From the NCBI RefSeq assembly GCF_014174495.1, contig NZ_JACJHR010000028.1:1-64000 (forward strand): a stretch of DNA of 64,000 bases, given 5' to 3'. Numbering within the stretch: position 1 is the stretch's first letter; each line of letters begins with the position of its first letter. A model generated the notes under the pieces. That model saw nothing but the letters and a program-made list of their open reading frames with translations, was not told the origin of the DNA and did not search any database. This stretch comes from Amycolatopsis echigonensis (GTDB lineage Bacteria > Actinomycetota > Actinomycetes > Mycobacteriales > Pseudonocardiaceae). Position numbers and translations under genes: made by a program. Below, piece after piece: positions 50,398 to 59,001 of this stretch.

Positions 50398-51479
50398 CGT
50401 CCCCCGTCCTCCGGCCGCACGCCGAACAGGAATACGCCGGCGAACTGGCCGCTCTCGCCGCGGCCGACGACCGGGCGAAACCGCCGTCGTGGCGGCTTTC
50501 CCCGTGGGCGGTGGTCACCTACCTGCTCGGCGGGACACTCGACGACGGCACCGAGATCAGCCCGAAGTACGTCGGACCGCGCCGGTTGATCGAAGTCGCG
50601 GTCGCCACCCTCGCCACCGACCGCGCGCTGCTGCTGCTCGGCGTCCCGGGCACGGCGAAGACCTGGGTGTCCGAGCACCTCGCGGCGGCGATCAGCGGGG
50701 ACTCCACGCTGCTCGTCCAAGGCACCGCGGGCACCGCCGAGGAGCAGATCCGCTACGGCTGGAACTACGCGCGCCTCATCGCCGAAGGGCCGAGCGACCA
50801 GGCACTGGTCGAAAGCCCCATCCTGCGCGCGATGCGCGACGGCAAGGTCGCCCGGCTCGAGGAGCTCACCCGCATCCCGGCGGAGGTCCAGGATTCTCTG
50901 ATCACCATCCTGTCCGAGAAGACGCTGCCGATCCCCGAACTGGGCACCGAAGTGCAAGCGCGGCCCGGGTTCACGATGGTGGCCACGGCGAACAACCGGG
51001 ACAAGGGCGTCAACGAGCTGTCGAGCGCGCTGCGGCGGCGGTTCAACACCGTAGTGCTGCCGCTGCCGGACACCGCCGAAGCCGAGGTGGACATCGTCCG
51101 GCGGCGGGTCGGTCAGCTGGGCGCCGCGCTTTCGCTGCCGGCCGAAGCCGCTGATCTCGCCGAAATCCGCCGCGTGGTCACGGTTTTCCGCGAGTTGCGG
51201 GCCGGCCGCACCGAAGACGGCCGCACCGCGGTGAAGACCCCGTCGGGGACGCTGTCCACGGCCGAAGCGATCAGCGTGCTCACCGGCGGCCTCGCGCTGG
51301 CGGCGCACTTCGGCGACGGCGTCTTGCGCGCGCAGGACGTCGCGGCCGGAATTCACGGCGCGGTCGTGAAGGATCCGGTGGCTGACAGCGCGATCTGGAC
51401 CGAGTACCTGGAGACCGTGGTGCGCGAGCGGGAAGGCTGGGCCGACTTCTACCGGGCAGGCCAGGAGATCGCCGGATGA
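50394..51479 (+). CDS. MoxR-family AAA+ ATPase
   Basis: A 361-residue AAA+ ATPase. Walker A is GVPGTAKT (83-90). The Walker B position reads VARLEELTR (152-160), with Glu-Glu where most MoxR proteins have Asp-Glu. Sensor 1 is ATANNRD (Asn200), and arginine-finger candidates are in LRRRF (213-217). A C-terminal helical lid follows. MoxR ATPases usually work with VWA proteins as chaperone- or chelatase-like machines that remodel a client. Overlaps at both ends (ATGA) tie it to its neighbours. Confidence 0.92.
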   Translation: MTSPVLRPHAEQEYAGELAALAAADDRAKPPSWRLSPWAVVTYLLGGTLDDGTEISPKYVGPRRLIEVAVATLATDRALLLLGVPGTAKTWVSEHLAAAISGDSTLLVQGTAGTAEEQIRYGWNYARLIAEGPSDQALVESPILRAMRDGKVARLEELTRIPAEVQDSLITILSEKTLPIPELGTEVQARPGFTMVATANNRDKGVNELSSALRRRFNTVVLPLPDTAEAEVDIVRRRVGQLGAALSLPAEAADLAEIRRVVTVFRELRAGRTEDGRTAVKTPSGTLSTAEAISVLTGGLALAAHFGDGVLRAQDVAAGIHGAVVKDPVADSAIWTEYLETVVREREGWADFYRAGQEIAG

Positions 51480-53656
51480 CCACTCATCTCCTCGGGATCC
51501 GGCACCACGGTCCCGGTTCGGCGCGGGCGGTCGCCGCCCGGCTCGCCGAGCTGGAACCGGACGTGGTGCTGATCGAGGGACCGCCGGAAGCGGACCAGCT
51601 CGTCGACCTCGCCACGGACGACGACATGCGGCCGCCGGTGGCGCTGCTGGCATACGCGTCCGACGACGTGTCGCGCGCGGCGTTCTGGCCGTTCGCGGTG
51701 TTCAGCCCGGAATGGCAGGCCCTGCGGTACGCCGCCGCGGCCGGCGTTCCGGTGAAGTTCTGCGATCTCCCGGCAGCGCACCAGTTCGCGCTCGGCGAGG
51801 AACGGACCGCGCCCCGCGCCGACCCGCTCGCGGAACTGGCCGCGGCGGGCGGATACGACGATCCGGAACGCTGGTGGGACGACTTCGTCGAGTCCCGCCG
51901 CGGCGAGGAATCGCCGTTCGAGGTGATCGCCGACGCGATGACCGCGCTGCGCGAGGGCGAGCGGCCGGACGATCCGCACGAGCAGCGGCGCGAGGCGTAC
52001 ATGCGGAACGTGCTGCGCAAGACGCGGAAGGAAGGCTACGAGCGGATCGCCGTGGTGTGCGGGGCCTGGCACGTGCCCGCGCTGGCCGATCCGCTGCCGC
52101 CCGCGTCCCGGGACCAGGCTGTCCTCAAAGGACTCCCGAAGCGGAAGGTCGTGTGCACGTGGGTGCCGTGGACGCACGGCAGGCTCGCGTCGGTCACCGG
52201 CTACGGCGCGGGCGTCCGCTCCCCCGGCTGGTACCACCACCTGTTCAGCACCTCCGGCGACGTCACCACGCGCTGGCTCACCGCCGTCGCGGGAGTGCTG
52301 AGAGAGGAAGACCTGCCGGTTTCCACTGCACACGTGATCGAGGCAGTACGGCTGGCCGACACGCTCGCCGCGCTGCGCGGCCGGTCGTCCGCCGGGCTGG
52401 CCGAGGTCGACGCCGCCACTCGCGCGGTCCTGTGCGGAGGCGACGACGTGCAGGCCGACCTGGTCACGCGACGGCTGGTGGTCGGCGAACTGCTCGGCGA
52501 GGTCCCGGACACCGTTCCGCAGGCGCCGCTGGCCGCCGACCTGGTCGCCACCGCCCGGCGGCTCCGGCTCAAACGCGAGCCGCAAGCGCGGGAACTGGAT
52601 CTGGACCTGCGCACCCCCAGCGGCCTGGACCGATCCCGTTTGCTGCACCGCCTGCAGATCCTCGGCATCCCCTGGGGCGAGCCGGAACTGTCCTCGGTGC
52701 GCACCAAAGGCACCTTCCGCGAAACCTGGACCCTGTGCTGGGAACCGGGTTTCGAAGTCGACCTGGTCGCGGCCTCGGTACGCGGAACCACCGTGCCCGC
52801 CGCCGCCACCGCGGTCGTGCGCGAAACCGTCGCCGGCTCTCCCCCGCTCGCCGACATCACCGCCGCGGTAGAACGCTGTCTCCTGGCCGACCTGGGCGAC
52901 GCCCTGCCGGAAACCCTCGCCGCCCTGGACACCCGCGCCGCCGCCGACGCGGACATCGCGCACCTCATGACCGCTCTGCCTCCGCTGGCCCGGGCGACCC
53001 GGTACGGCGACGTCCGCGGCACCGACACCGCGCAGCTGCAGGAAGTCGCCGACCGGATCCTCACCCGGGTCTGTGCCGGGCTGCCGCCCGCTGTGCACGG
53101 CATCGACGAAGAAGCCGCCGCACAGTTCTGCGAACTGATCGACAACGTCCACGAAGCCACCGATCTGCTGGGCGACGCCGCGCGCGACCGCTGGTTCACC
53201 GCCCTGGCCCGCCTGTCGACCCGCGACACGCTTCCGCCGCTGCTCGCGGGCCGCATCGTGCGTCTCCTGCACGATGCCGACCTGCTCGACGCCGCAGAGG
53301 TCGAACTGCGGCTGGGCCGCGCGCTCACGCCCGGCATCGCACCGACGGACGGCGCGAGTTACGTCGAAGGCTTCTTCTCCGGCGGCGCCCTCCTCCTGGT
53401 CCACGACGAACGCATGCTGCGCGTCGTCGACACTTGGCTGGCCTCGATCCCGCCGGAAGTCTTCACCGAGGTGCTTCCCTTGCTGCGCCGTACTTTCGGT
53501 GCCTTCGCCGGTCCCGAGAAACGCGCCATCGGCGAACGCGCCGCCACCCTGTCCGGCACCCGCCGGGCCGAACCGACGCTCGCCGAAGACCTGGACGAGA
53601 TCCGCGCCGCGGCCGCCTTGCCGGTTTTCGCCACCCTCCTCGGAGCCGCCCCGTGA
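51476..53656 (+). CDS. DUF5682-like protein with TraB/EreA-type N-terminal domain
   Basis: A 726-residue protein of unknown function. The first 200 residues have the layout of the TraB/TIKI/EreA/ChaN superfamily: GIRHHGPGSAR with His10 and His11, DVVLIEGPPEAD with Glu34, AYMRNVLRKT with Arg177 and Asn178, and AVVCGAWHVPAL with His199. Members of that superfamily include metalloproteases and hydrolases, so a catalytic site is plausible. The rest is helical and unassigned. ATG overlaps the MoxR stop; its stop overlaps the VWA start (GTGA). It may be the effector of the operon. Confidence 0.78.
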   Translation: MTTHLLGIRHHGPGSARAVAARLAELEPDVVLIEGPPEADQLVDLATDDDMRPPVALLAYASDDVSRAAFWPFAVFSPEWQALRYAAAAGVPVKFCDLPAAHQFALGEERTAPRADPLAELAAAGGYDDPERWWDDFVESRRGEESPFEVIADAMTALREGERPDDPHEQRREAYMRNVLRKTRKEGYERIAVVCGAWHVPALADPLPPASRDQAVLKGLPKRKVVCTWVPWTHGRLASVTGYGAGVRSPGWYHHLFSTSGDVTTRWLTAVAGVLREEDLPVSTAHVIEAVRLADTLAALRGRSSAGLAEVDAATRAVLCGGDDVQADLVTRRLVVGELLGEVPDTVPQAPLAADLVATARRLRLKREPQARELDLDLRTPSGLDRSRLLHRLQILGIPWGEPELSSVRTKGTFRETWTLCWEPGFEVDLVAASVRGTTVPAAATAVVRETVAGSPPLADITAAVERCLLADLGDALPETLAALDTRAAADADIAHLMTALPPLARATRYGDVRGTDTAQLQEVADRILTRVCAGLPPAVHGIDEEAAAQFCELIDNVHEATDLLGDAARDRWFTALARLSTRDTLPPLLAGRIVRLLHDADLLDAAEVELRLGRALTPGIAPTDGASYVEGFFSGGALLLVHDERMLRVVDTWLASIPPEVFTEVLPLLRRTFGAFAGPEKRAIGERAATLSGTRRAEPTLAEDLDEIRAAAALPVFATLLGAAP

Positions 53657-54813
53657 CCACCGATCCCGAACGCCTCCGCCGCTGGCGCCTCGTGCTGGGC
53701 GGCGATTCCGACGGTACCGGCCACGCACTGTCCGAAGGGGACGCCGGCGTCGACAACGTGCTGGCCGCCCTCTACGACGAGCGGCCCAAGAACCCGCGCG
53801 GCAGCGGTGAGCGCAGCGGCGGCCTGCAAGCCTCCGCGCCGAGGGTCGCGCGCTGGCTGGGCGACATCCGGAAGTACTTCCCCGGCTCGGTCGTCCAGGT
53901 CATGCAGCGCGACGCCGTGGACCGGCTGGGCATCACCCGGATGCTGCTGGAACCGGAGCTGCTCAGCGCCGTGGAGCCGGATGTCCACCTGGTCGGCACC
54001 CTGTTGTCCCTCAACAACGTCCTGCCCGAAGAGACGAAGGAAACCGCCCGCGCCGTCGTGCGCAAGGTGGTCACCGAGCTGGAAGAACGCCTGACCGAAC
54101 GCACCCGAGCGGCGGTGCGCGGCGCACTGGACCGCGCGGCCCGCACCCAACGTCCCCGGGGCGCGGACATCGACTGGAACCGCACGGTCCGCCGGAATCT
54201 GAAGCACTACTCCCCCGAGCTGAAAACCGTTGTGCCCGAACAGCTATTCGGCTTCGGCCGCCGGGAACAGAGCGTCCGAAGGGACGTGATCCTGGCTGTC
54301 GACCAGTCCGGCTCGATGGCAGAATCCGTGGTGTACTCGGGCGTTTTCGGTGCGGCCCTCGCCTCGATGCGCGCGCTGAGCACGAAATTCGTCGCGTTCG
54401 ACACCGCGGTCGCTGATTTGTCGGACCACCTGGACGACCCCGTCGACGTCCTGTTCGGCACCCAACTCGGCGGCGGCACCGACATCAACCGTGCATTGGC
54501 CTACTGCCAAGGACTGGTGGAGCGCCCGGAGCAGACCCTCTTGGTGCTGATCAGCGATCTGTACGAAGGCGGAGTGCGAGACGACCTCCTGCGCCGCGTG
54601 GCGGACTTGGTGGGGTCCGGGGTGCAAGTGGTCACGCTGCTGGCGCTGTCCGACTCCGGGGCGCCGTTCTACGACCACGAGAACGCCGCCGCGCTGAGCG
54701 AACTGGGGGTGCCCGCTTTCGCCTGCACGCCGGACCTTTTCCCGGACCTGATGGCCGCCGCGCTCCGAAGGGAGGACTTGAGCCGCTGGGCCGCCTCGGC
54801 CACGGCGCAGTGA
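53653..54813 (+). CDS. VWA-domain (MIDAS) protein partner of MoxR
   Basis: A 386-residue protein. A helical N-terminal half (GITRMLLEPELLSAVEPD and the region to about 205) is followed by a von Willebrand factor A domain with an intact metal-ion site: DQSGS (217-221), GGGTD with Thr276, and SDLYEGG with Asp302. This is the usual MoxR-associated VWA type (cooperating with the ATPase through Mg2+-dependent contact with a client). GTG start at 53653 is set by the GTGA overlap. Last gene of the operon; a hairpin lies 34 bases downstream. Confidence 0.92.
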   Translation: MTTDPERLRRWRLVLGGDSDGTGHALSEGDAGVDNVLAALYDERPKNPRGSGERSGGLQASAPRVARWLGDIRKYFPGSVVQVMQRDAVDRLGITRMLLEPELLSAVEPDVHLVGTLLSLNNVLPEETKETARAVVRKVVTELEERLTERTRAAVRGALDRAARTQRPRGADIDWNRTVRRNLKHYSPELKTVVPEQLFGFGRREQSVRRDVILAVDQSGSMAESVVYSGVFGAALASMRALSTKFVAFDTAVADLSDHLDDPVDVLFGTQLGGGTDINRALAYCQGLVERPEQTLLVLISDLYEGGVRDDLLRRVADLVGSGVQVVTLLALSDSGAPFYDHENAAALSELGVPAFACTPDLFPDLMAAALRREDLSRWAASATAQ

Positions 54814-54846
54814 CTGCCCGCCGCTGAACCCCGCCCGGCGGGAGAA

Positions 54847-54876
54847 CGCGGCTCGGACCGGGCCGGGCGAGCCGCG
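54847..54876 (+). terminator. Probable terminator of the SWIM-MoxR-VWA operon
   Basis: An 8-bp stem CGCGGCTC / GAGCCGCG with a 14-base GC-rich loop, shortly after the VWA stop. A second, small stem (CGTTCCCT / AGGGAGCG, one G-U pair) follows near 54911-54930. No T-run is present. The remaining sequence to 55029 shows no gene. Confidence 0.5.
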
Positions 54877-55028
54877 CGGAAGTGGAGCGGCGCGGCGTTC
54901 GGCGACTCTCCAGCGTTCCCTTTCAGGGAGCGAGGAAGCCGATCAAGCTAGCCCGACGAGTGTCAACCGGACCATGACGGCTCCCTCCTTGCCGCTGCGG
55001 AAGCCGAGCCGAGGCACAAGACAGCAGC

Positions 55029-56495
55029 TCAAGCGCTGCGCCGCGAGTCCGCTCTCCCGAACCGCAGCACTCCGTCGTCCACTCGGCCCAGGCGCAGGTC
55101 TGCCACGTCCAGCAGGTAGTTCTGCCGCATCAGCCACGGCCGCCGGTCTCCCTGCCTCGGGAGCACTGAGGCGGCGCGGGTCAGGTAGCCCGACGTCAGG
55201 TTCATGATCGGCCGGCGCCGGGCCGCCGGGATCGGGGCCGGGCGGGGCACGCACAGGTCGAAACCGTTGCGGGACAGATGGTTCAGCAACCGGCAGACAT
55301 AGCGGGAGACGAGGTCCGACCGGAGAGTCCAGGAAGCGTTCACGTACCCGACGCACCACGCGAGGTTCGGCACCCCGCCGAGCATCATTCCCTTGTACAC
55401 CAGTTGTTCCGACGGCTCGATCACCTCGCCGTCCACGCTCAGCTCGATTCCGCCGAACGCGATCACCCGCAGGCCGGTCGCGGTGACGACCACGTCCGCG
55501 GGCAGCTGCTCGCCCGATTCCAGCGTGATGCCGTCGGGCGTGAAGCGGTCGATCCGGTCGGTGACGATGTCCGCTTTCCCGCTGCGGAGCGCCCGGAAGA
55601 AATCCGCCCCGGGCGTCAGGCACAGGCGCTGATCCCACGGCCGGTACCGCGGCGAGAAATGCGGATCGACCGGAATCGAGGCGGGCAATTGCTTCGCGGC
55701 CGCGTCCCGCAGGAACGCCGCCGCGCGGTCGGGCTGTCGTCGCGAGAACTGGTAGAGCAGCGTGGTCAGCAGGACGTTCTTCGCCCGCACCACGTGGTAG
55801 GCGAGCCGGGAAGGCAGGATTCGGCGCAGCCGGCGGGCGAGCGAATCCGTCCACGGACGGGACAGGACGTAGCTCGGCGAGCGTTGCAGCATGGTCACCG
55901 ACTCCGCGACGGAAGCCAGTTCCGGCACCAGGGTGACCGCAGTGGCGCCGCTGCCGATCACGACGACTCGTTTGCCGGACAGGTCCAGGTCGTCGGGCCA
56001 GAACTGCGGGTGCACGATCTCGCCGGAGAACGAGTCGCAGCCGGGGAAATCGACGACGTGGCCGTTCTCGTAGCTGTAGTAGCCGCTGCACAAGTACAGG
56101 AAAGAACAGGTGAAGGTGACGGTCTCGCCGTCCCGCGCGGCTTCCACTGTCCAGCGGGCCGAGGCTGAGGACCAGCTCGCCCGGATCACCCGGTGCCCGA
56201 ACCGGATGTGCCGGGAAATCCCGTAGTGCGCGGCGGTCTCGCGAATGTACGACAGGATCTCGGGGCCGGACGCGATCGCCTGTTCCTTGGGCCACGGCCG
56301 GAACGGGTAGCCGAGCGTGAACATGTCCGAGTCCGAGCGCACGCCCGGGTACCGGAAGAGGTCCCAGGTTCCGCCGATCGTGTCTCGTGCTTCGAGGACG
56401 GCGTACGTCCGGTCCGGCGTCTGCTGCTGCAGCCGACAGGCCGCGCCGACGCCGGACAGCCCGGCTCCGACGATCAGGACATCGAAATGCGCCAC
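55029..56495 (-). CDS. Flavin-containing (Baeyer-Villiger type) monooxygenase
   Basis: A 488-residue FAD/NADPH monooxygenase. The FAD site is GAGLSG (10-15), the Baeyer-Villiger fingerprint FSGEIVHPQFWP (156-167) matches FxGxxxHxxxWP, and the NADP site is GSGATA (181-186). It is closest in style to EthA-like enzymes, which insert oxygen next to carbonyls or oxidise thioamides. ATG start at 56495. It is on the same strand as the PL8 lyase 109 bases upstream, separated by a hairpin. Physiological substrate unknown. Confidence 0.88.
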   Translation of the reverse strand: MAHFDVLIVGAGLSGVGAACRLQQQTPDRTYAVLEARDTIGGTWDLFRYPGVRSDSDMFTLGYPFRPWPKEQAIASGPEILSYIRETAAHYGISRHIRFGHRVIRASWSSASARWTVEAARDGETVTFTCSFLYLCSGYYSYENGHVVDFPGCDSFSGEIVHPQFWPDDLDLSGKRVVVIGSGATAVTLVPELASVAESVTMLQRSPSYVLSRPWTDSLARRLRRILPSRLAYHVVRAKNVLLTTLLYQFSRRQPDRAAAFLRDAAAKQLPASIPVDPHFSPRYRPWDQRLCLTPGADFFRALRSGKADIVTDRIDRFTPDGITLESGEQLPADVVVTATGLRVIAFGGIELSVDGEVIEPSEQLVYKGMMLGGVPNLAWCVGYVNASWTLRSDLVSRYVCRLLNHLSRNGFDLCVPRPAPIPAARRRPIMNLTSGYLTRAASVLPRQGDRRPWLMRQNYLLDVADLRLGRVDDGVLRFGRADSRRSA

Positions 56496-56555
56496 GATTC
56501 CTCCCCGCGCGAAACGACTCCGCCCACCATAAGGCCGAGGCCGCTCCAGGTGGGG

Positions 56556-56594
56556 CCCCGCCGGACCGGGCCGGGAACCACCGGCCCGGCGGGG
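56556..56594 (-). terminator. Hairpin after the PL8 lyase gene
   Basis: A 9-bp stem CCGGGCCGG / CCGGCCCGG extended by CCCCG / CGGGG across a five-base bulge. It lies in the 109-base gap between the PL8 gene and the monooxygenase gene. There is no T-run after it in the direction of PL8 transcription, so termination is only probable. Confidence 0.45.
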
Positions 56595-56604
56595 AAAACC
56601 GGGT

Positions 56605-58923
56605 TCACCGCAGGGAAATCACCTTGGTGGCGCCGAAGGAGTCCTTGAGCGGGACTTCCACCGTGCGCCGCCGCACCGTCACGCGGACGCTGTCCTGCAG
56701 CTGCGTCGGGTCGGAAACAGCGAGAGTGTTCCGGCCGAGCGCCACCGAAGCGGGTCCTGAGACTGATACTTCGTCTACGGTACCCGCACTGTAGAAGTTT
56801 GCGAGCAGTGTGTTATCCCACAGTCGCAAGGCCTGGACAACGGGCGTATTGGCCCGAACGCGCCACGCGAGCACCGACGCGACCGTCGCCACCACTGACG
56901 CGGCCGGCAGGACCGCGTACGCGTACGTCGCGTCCACCGGCTTCGCGCCGTGCTCGATAATGAGCTTCTGGTACCGCCGCGTGTTCGGCGTCGTCGTGCC
57001 CTTCGTGTTGGCACCGGTGTCGATGTCGCGCCACGCGCCGGTCCGGTCTTCGCGCAGTGCGGTGACCTCGGCGTTGTCGAGCAGGACGTACCCGCCGACC
57101 TGGTCGAGGTGCAGCCAGCGCGGCCGGTGCAGCGTGCTCGAATCGCCGACCACGCGCGCGTCGGCCAGCAGCGTGCCGCGTCCGTTTTCGCCGAGGTTGC
57201 GGTTTTCGATCGTCGTCCGGACCGCCTGCCCGGACGTGTCGGTGATTCCCGCGCCGAGGCAGACGATGCCCGCCGGCGTGAAGAACCACGACTTCTTCGC
57301 GGCTAAAGAACCGCCCTCCGAGACGAAATCCATCGCGTACGCACCATGCCGGGCGTCCCAGCGCACGCCGCCGACGTGCGCTTTCGTCGTCAACGGCGTC
57401 GCCGCCAGCGGTCCGGGCGGACCGGCCTTCGCGGTGGTGCCGGGCAGCAGAGCCGGATCGACAGTCGGCCAATAGGCGTCGGAGTAGTGACCTTTCGCGT
57501 TGGGAAGGAACAGATACAGCACTCCGTCGCCGACGTGCCAGCCGTGCAGGTTCATCCCGTTGATCGACTCGTAGCGCGAAATCCGCGTGGAGCCGACGCC
57601 GAGCGACGCGGACCAGCCCTCGGTCACGTGCACCATCCGGTCCTGCTGGCCGAAGATCCGGTGCGTCGCGACGATCGGCGCGGGCCGCACGCGTCCGGCG
57701 AGCATCTCCTGCGCGAACTCGATGCCCGGCGTCGCGACGAGGTCCGGGCCGGGCGCGAACCGCTCGGGATCGGGGATTTCCAGGAACGGCGCGTAGGTGC
57801 CTTCCTTGATCCACTTGGCGGCCAGCCCGGACAGTTCGGTCTTGACCGTCCCGGTCGCCGACCGCGCGAGGACCAAAGTCGCGACAGTCAGCTGGTGTCC
57901 GATGTCGTGCGCGGTTTCGCCCTGCCGCGACAGCATCCGCCCGCGCACCGGCTCCATCAGCGCACCCGCGTACACGAACGGCGCGTACGTGTCGCCGACC
58001 AGCGCGTACACCTTCTGTTTCAGCTCGTCCGGCAGCGCGTACTCGGTGCCTTCGGTGACGTGGATCGTCCCGGCGAGCGCGGTCAGCAGGACGATGCCGT
58101 AGTGGCCGGGGTACGGGATGGTGTCGTGCTGGATGAACGAGCCGTCGGTGTGGAAGCCGTCGCCCGCCGCGCGGTTCAGCTTCGCCAGGACGCTGGCCGC
58201 TCCCCCGCCGGCGACGTCGGTGATCGCGTCGATGCCGGTGCGGATCCACGCGGTGTCGCCGACGAGTGCGCCGGAGACGATCGAGATCAGCGCCTTGTCC
58301 GCCCGGTTAGCGCCGGTTTCAACGATCTTCGGGTTGTTCGCGCGCAGGTTCGGGTTGCCGACGAACCGCTTGATCGGGCTGACGTACCGCGCCAGCTCGT
58401 CGGCGGTCAGCTGGTCGGCGACCGTGACGAGGGTGTGCAGCAGGTAATACGGCACGCCGATCTCGTAGGTGTACCAGTTGCCGATCTCGCCGACCTGCGG
58501 GTTGTACTGGCTGGCGTAGATCAGCTCCAGCGCCTTCTTGATCCCGTCGAGCACCTTCGGATCGCCGGAAAGCGTGCTGCCCGGGGTGCCCCAGTCGACC
58601 GCGATCGCCCGCAGCCGGGCGTACATCGACGTGGTGTAGTCGCTGCCCGGACCGAGCGGCAGGTCAGTCCACAGTGGACCATTGCCGGACACCGACATGC
58701 TGTCGTAGTACGACTTCGCGACCCGGCCGAGGTTCTTCAGCGCGGCCGTGCGCTCCGGCGACGGACGGTTGATGCCCGTCTGCAGCTCGCGGTAGCCAGC
58801 CACGATCGACTTCAACGGATCCGGGGCCGACGCCGCGAAGGCCGGGCGCGCGGTGGCGAGGAGCGCGGCCGACGCGGCGGCGACGGCACCGCCACGCAGT
58901 GCGGTTCTGCGGTTCACGGGCAT
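56605..58923 (-). CDS. Polysaccharide lyase family 8, Tat-exported
   Basis: A 772-residue secreted lyase acting on uronic-acid polymers such as hyaluronan, chondroitin or xanthan. The twin-arginine signal is NRRTALRGG with cleavage after AFA near 30. The catalytic alpha/alpha-toroid shows Asn206 (GANRADK), His266 and Tyr275 (QHDTIPYPGHYG) and Arg327/Arg329 (RGRMLSR). A beta-sandwich C-terminal region follows, as expected for the family. The ATG at 58923 is chosen since the signal starts there. Which polymer is cut cannot be told from motifs. It lies next to the glucarate operon, a uronate-related pathway, on the same strand. Confidence 0.93.
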   Translation of the reverse strand: MPVNRRTALRGGAVAAASAALLATARPAFAASAPDPLKSIVAGYRELQTGINRPSPERTAALKNLGRVAKSYYDSMSVSGNGPLWTDLPLGPGSDYTTSMYARLRAIAVDWGTPGSTLSGDPKVLDGIKKALELIYASQYNPQVGEIGNWYTYEIGVPYYLLHTLVTVADQLTADELARYVSPIKRFVGNPNLRANNPKIVETGANRADKALISIVSGALVGDTAWIRTGIDAITDVAGGGAASVLAKLNRAAGDGFHTDGSFIQHDTIPYPGHYGIVLLTALAGTIHVTEGTEYALPDELKQKVYALVGDTYAPFVYAGALMEPVRGRMLSRQGETAHDIGHQLTVATLVLARSATGTVKTELSGLAAKWIKEGTYAPFLEIPDPERFAPGPDLVATPGIEFAQEMLAGRVRPAPIVATHRIFGQQDRMVHVTEGWSASLGVGSTRISRYESINGMNLHGWHVGDGVLYLFLPNAKGHYSDAYWPTVDPALLPGTTAKAGPPGPLAATPLTTKAHVGGVRWDARHGAYAMDFVSEGGSLAAKKSWFFTPAGIVCLGAGITDTSGQAVRTTIENRNLGENGRGTLLADARVVGDSSTLHRPRWLHLDQVGGYVLLDNAEVTALREDRTGAWRDIDTGANTKGTTTPNTRRYQKLIIEHGAKPVDATYAYAVLPAASVVATVASVLAWRVRANTPVVQALRLWDNTLLANFYSAGTVDEVSVSGPASVALGRNTLAVSDPTQLQDSVRVTVRRRTVEVPLKDSFGATKVISLR

Positions 58924-58949
58924 GACGGTGCCTCCCAGTGGGGTTGGTT

Positions 58950-58989
58950 GTGAGTGGCAATCCCGGTTAGAACCGGGATTGCCACTCAC
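58950..58989. terminator. Perfect 19-bp stem hairpin after the glucarate operon
   Basis: Arms 58950-58968 and 58971-58989 are perfectly complementary (GTGAGTGGCAATCCCGGTT) with only two bases between, so the real loop will open a few pairs. It lies 13 bases beyond the ALDH stop and 27 bases upstream of the PL8 start, ending the kdgD-gudD operon and separating it from the lyase gene. Confidence 0.75.
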
Positions 58990-59001
58990 GAGGGGGTCTG
59001 C

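Noticed and set aside
47484..54813. Magnesium or cobalt chelatase (ChlI/ChlD-like)
   Set aside because: The MoxR-VWA pair resembles chelatase subunits, but there is no large chelatase subunit and no tetrapyrrole gene; the DUF5682-like and SWIM partners point elsewhere.
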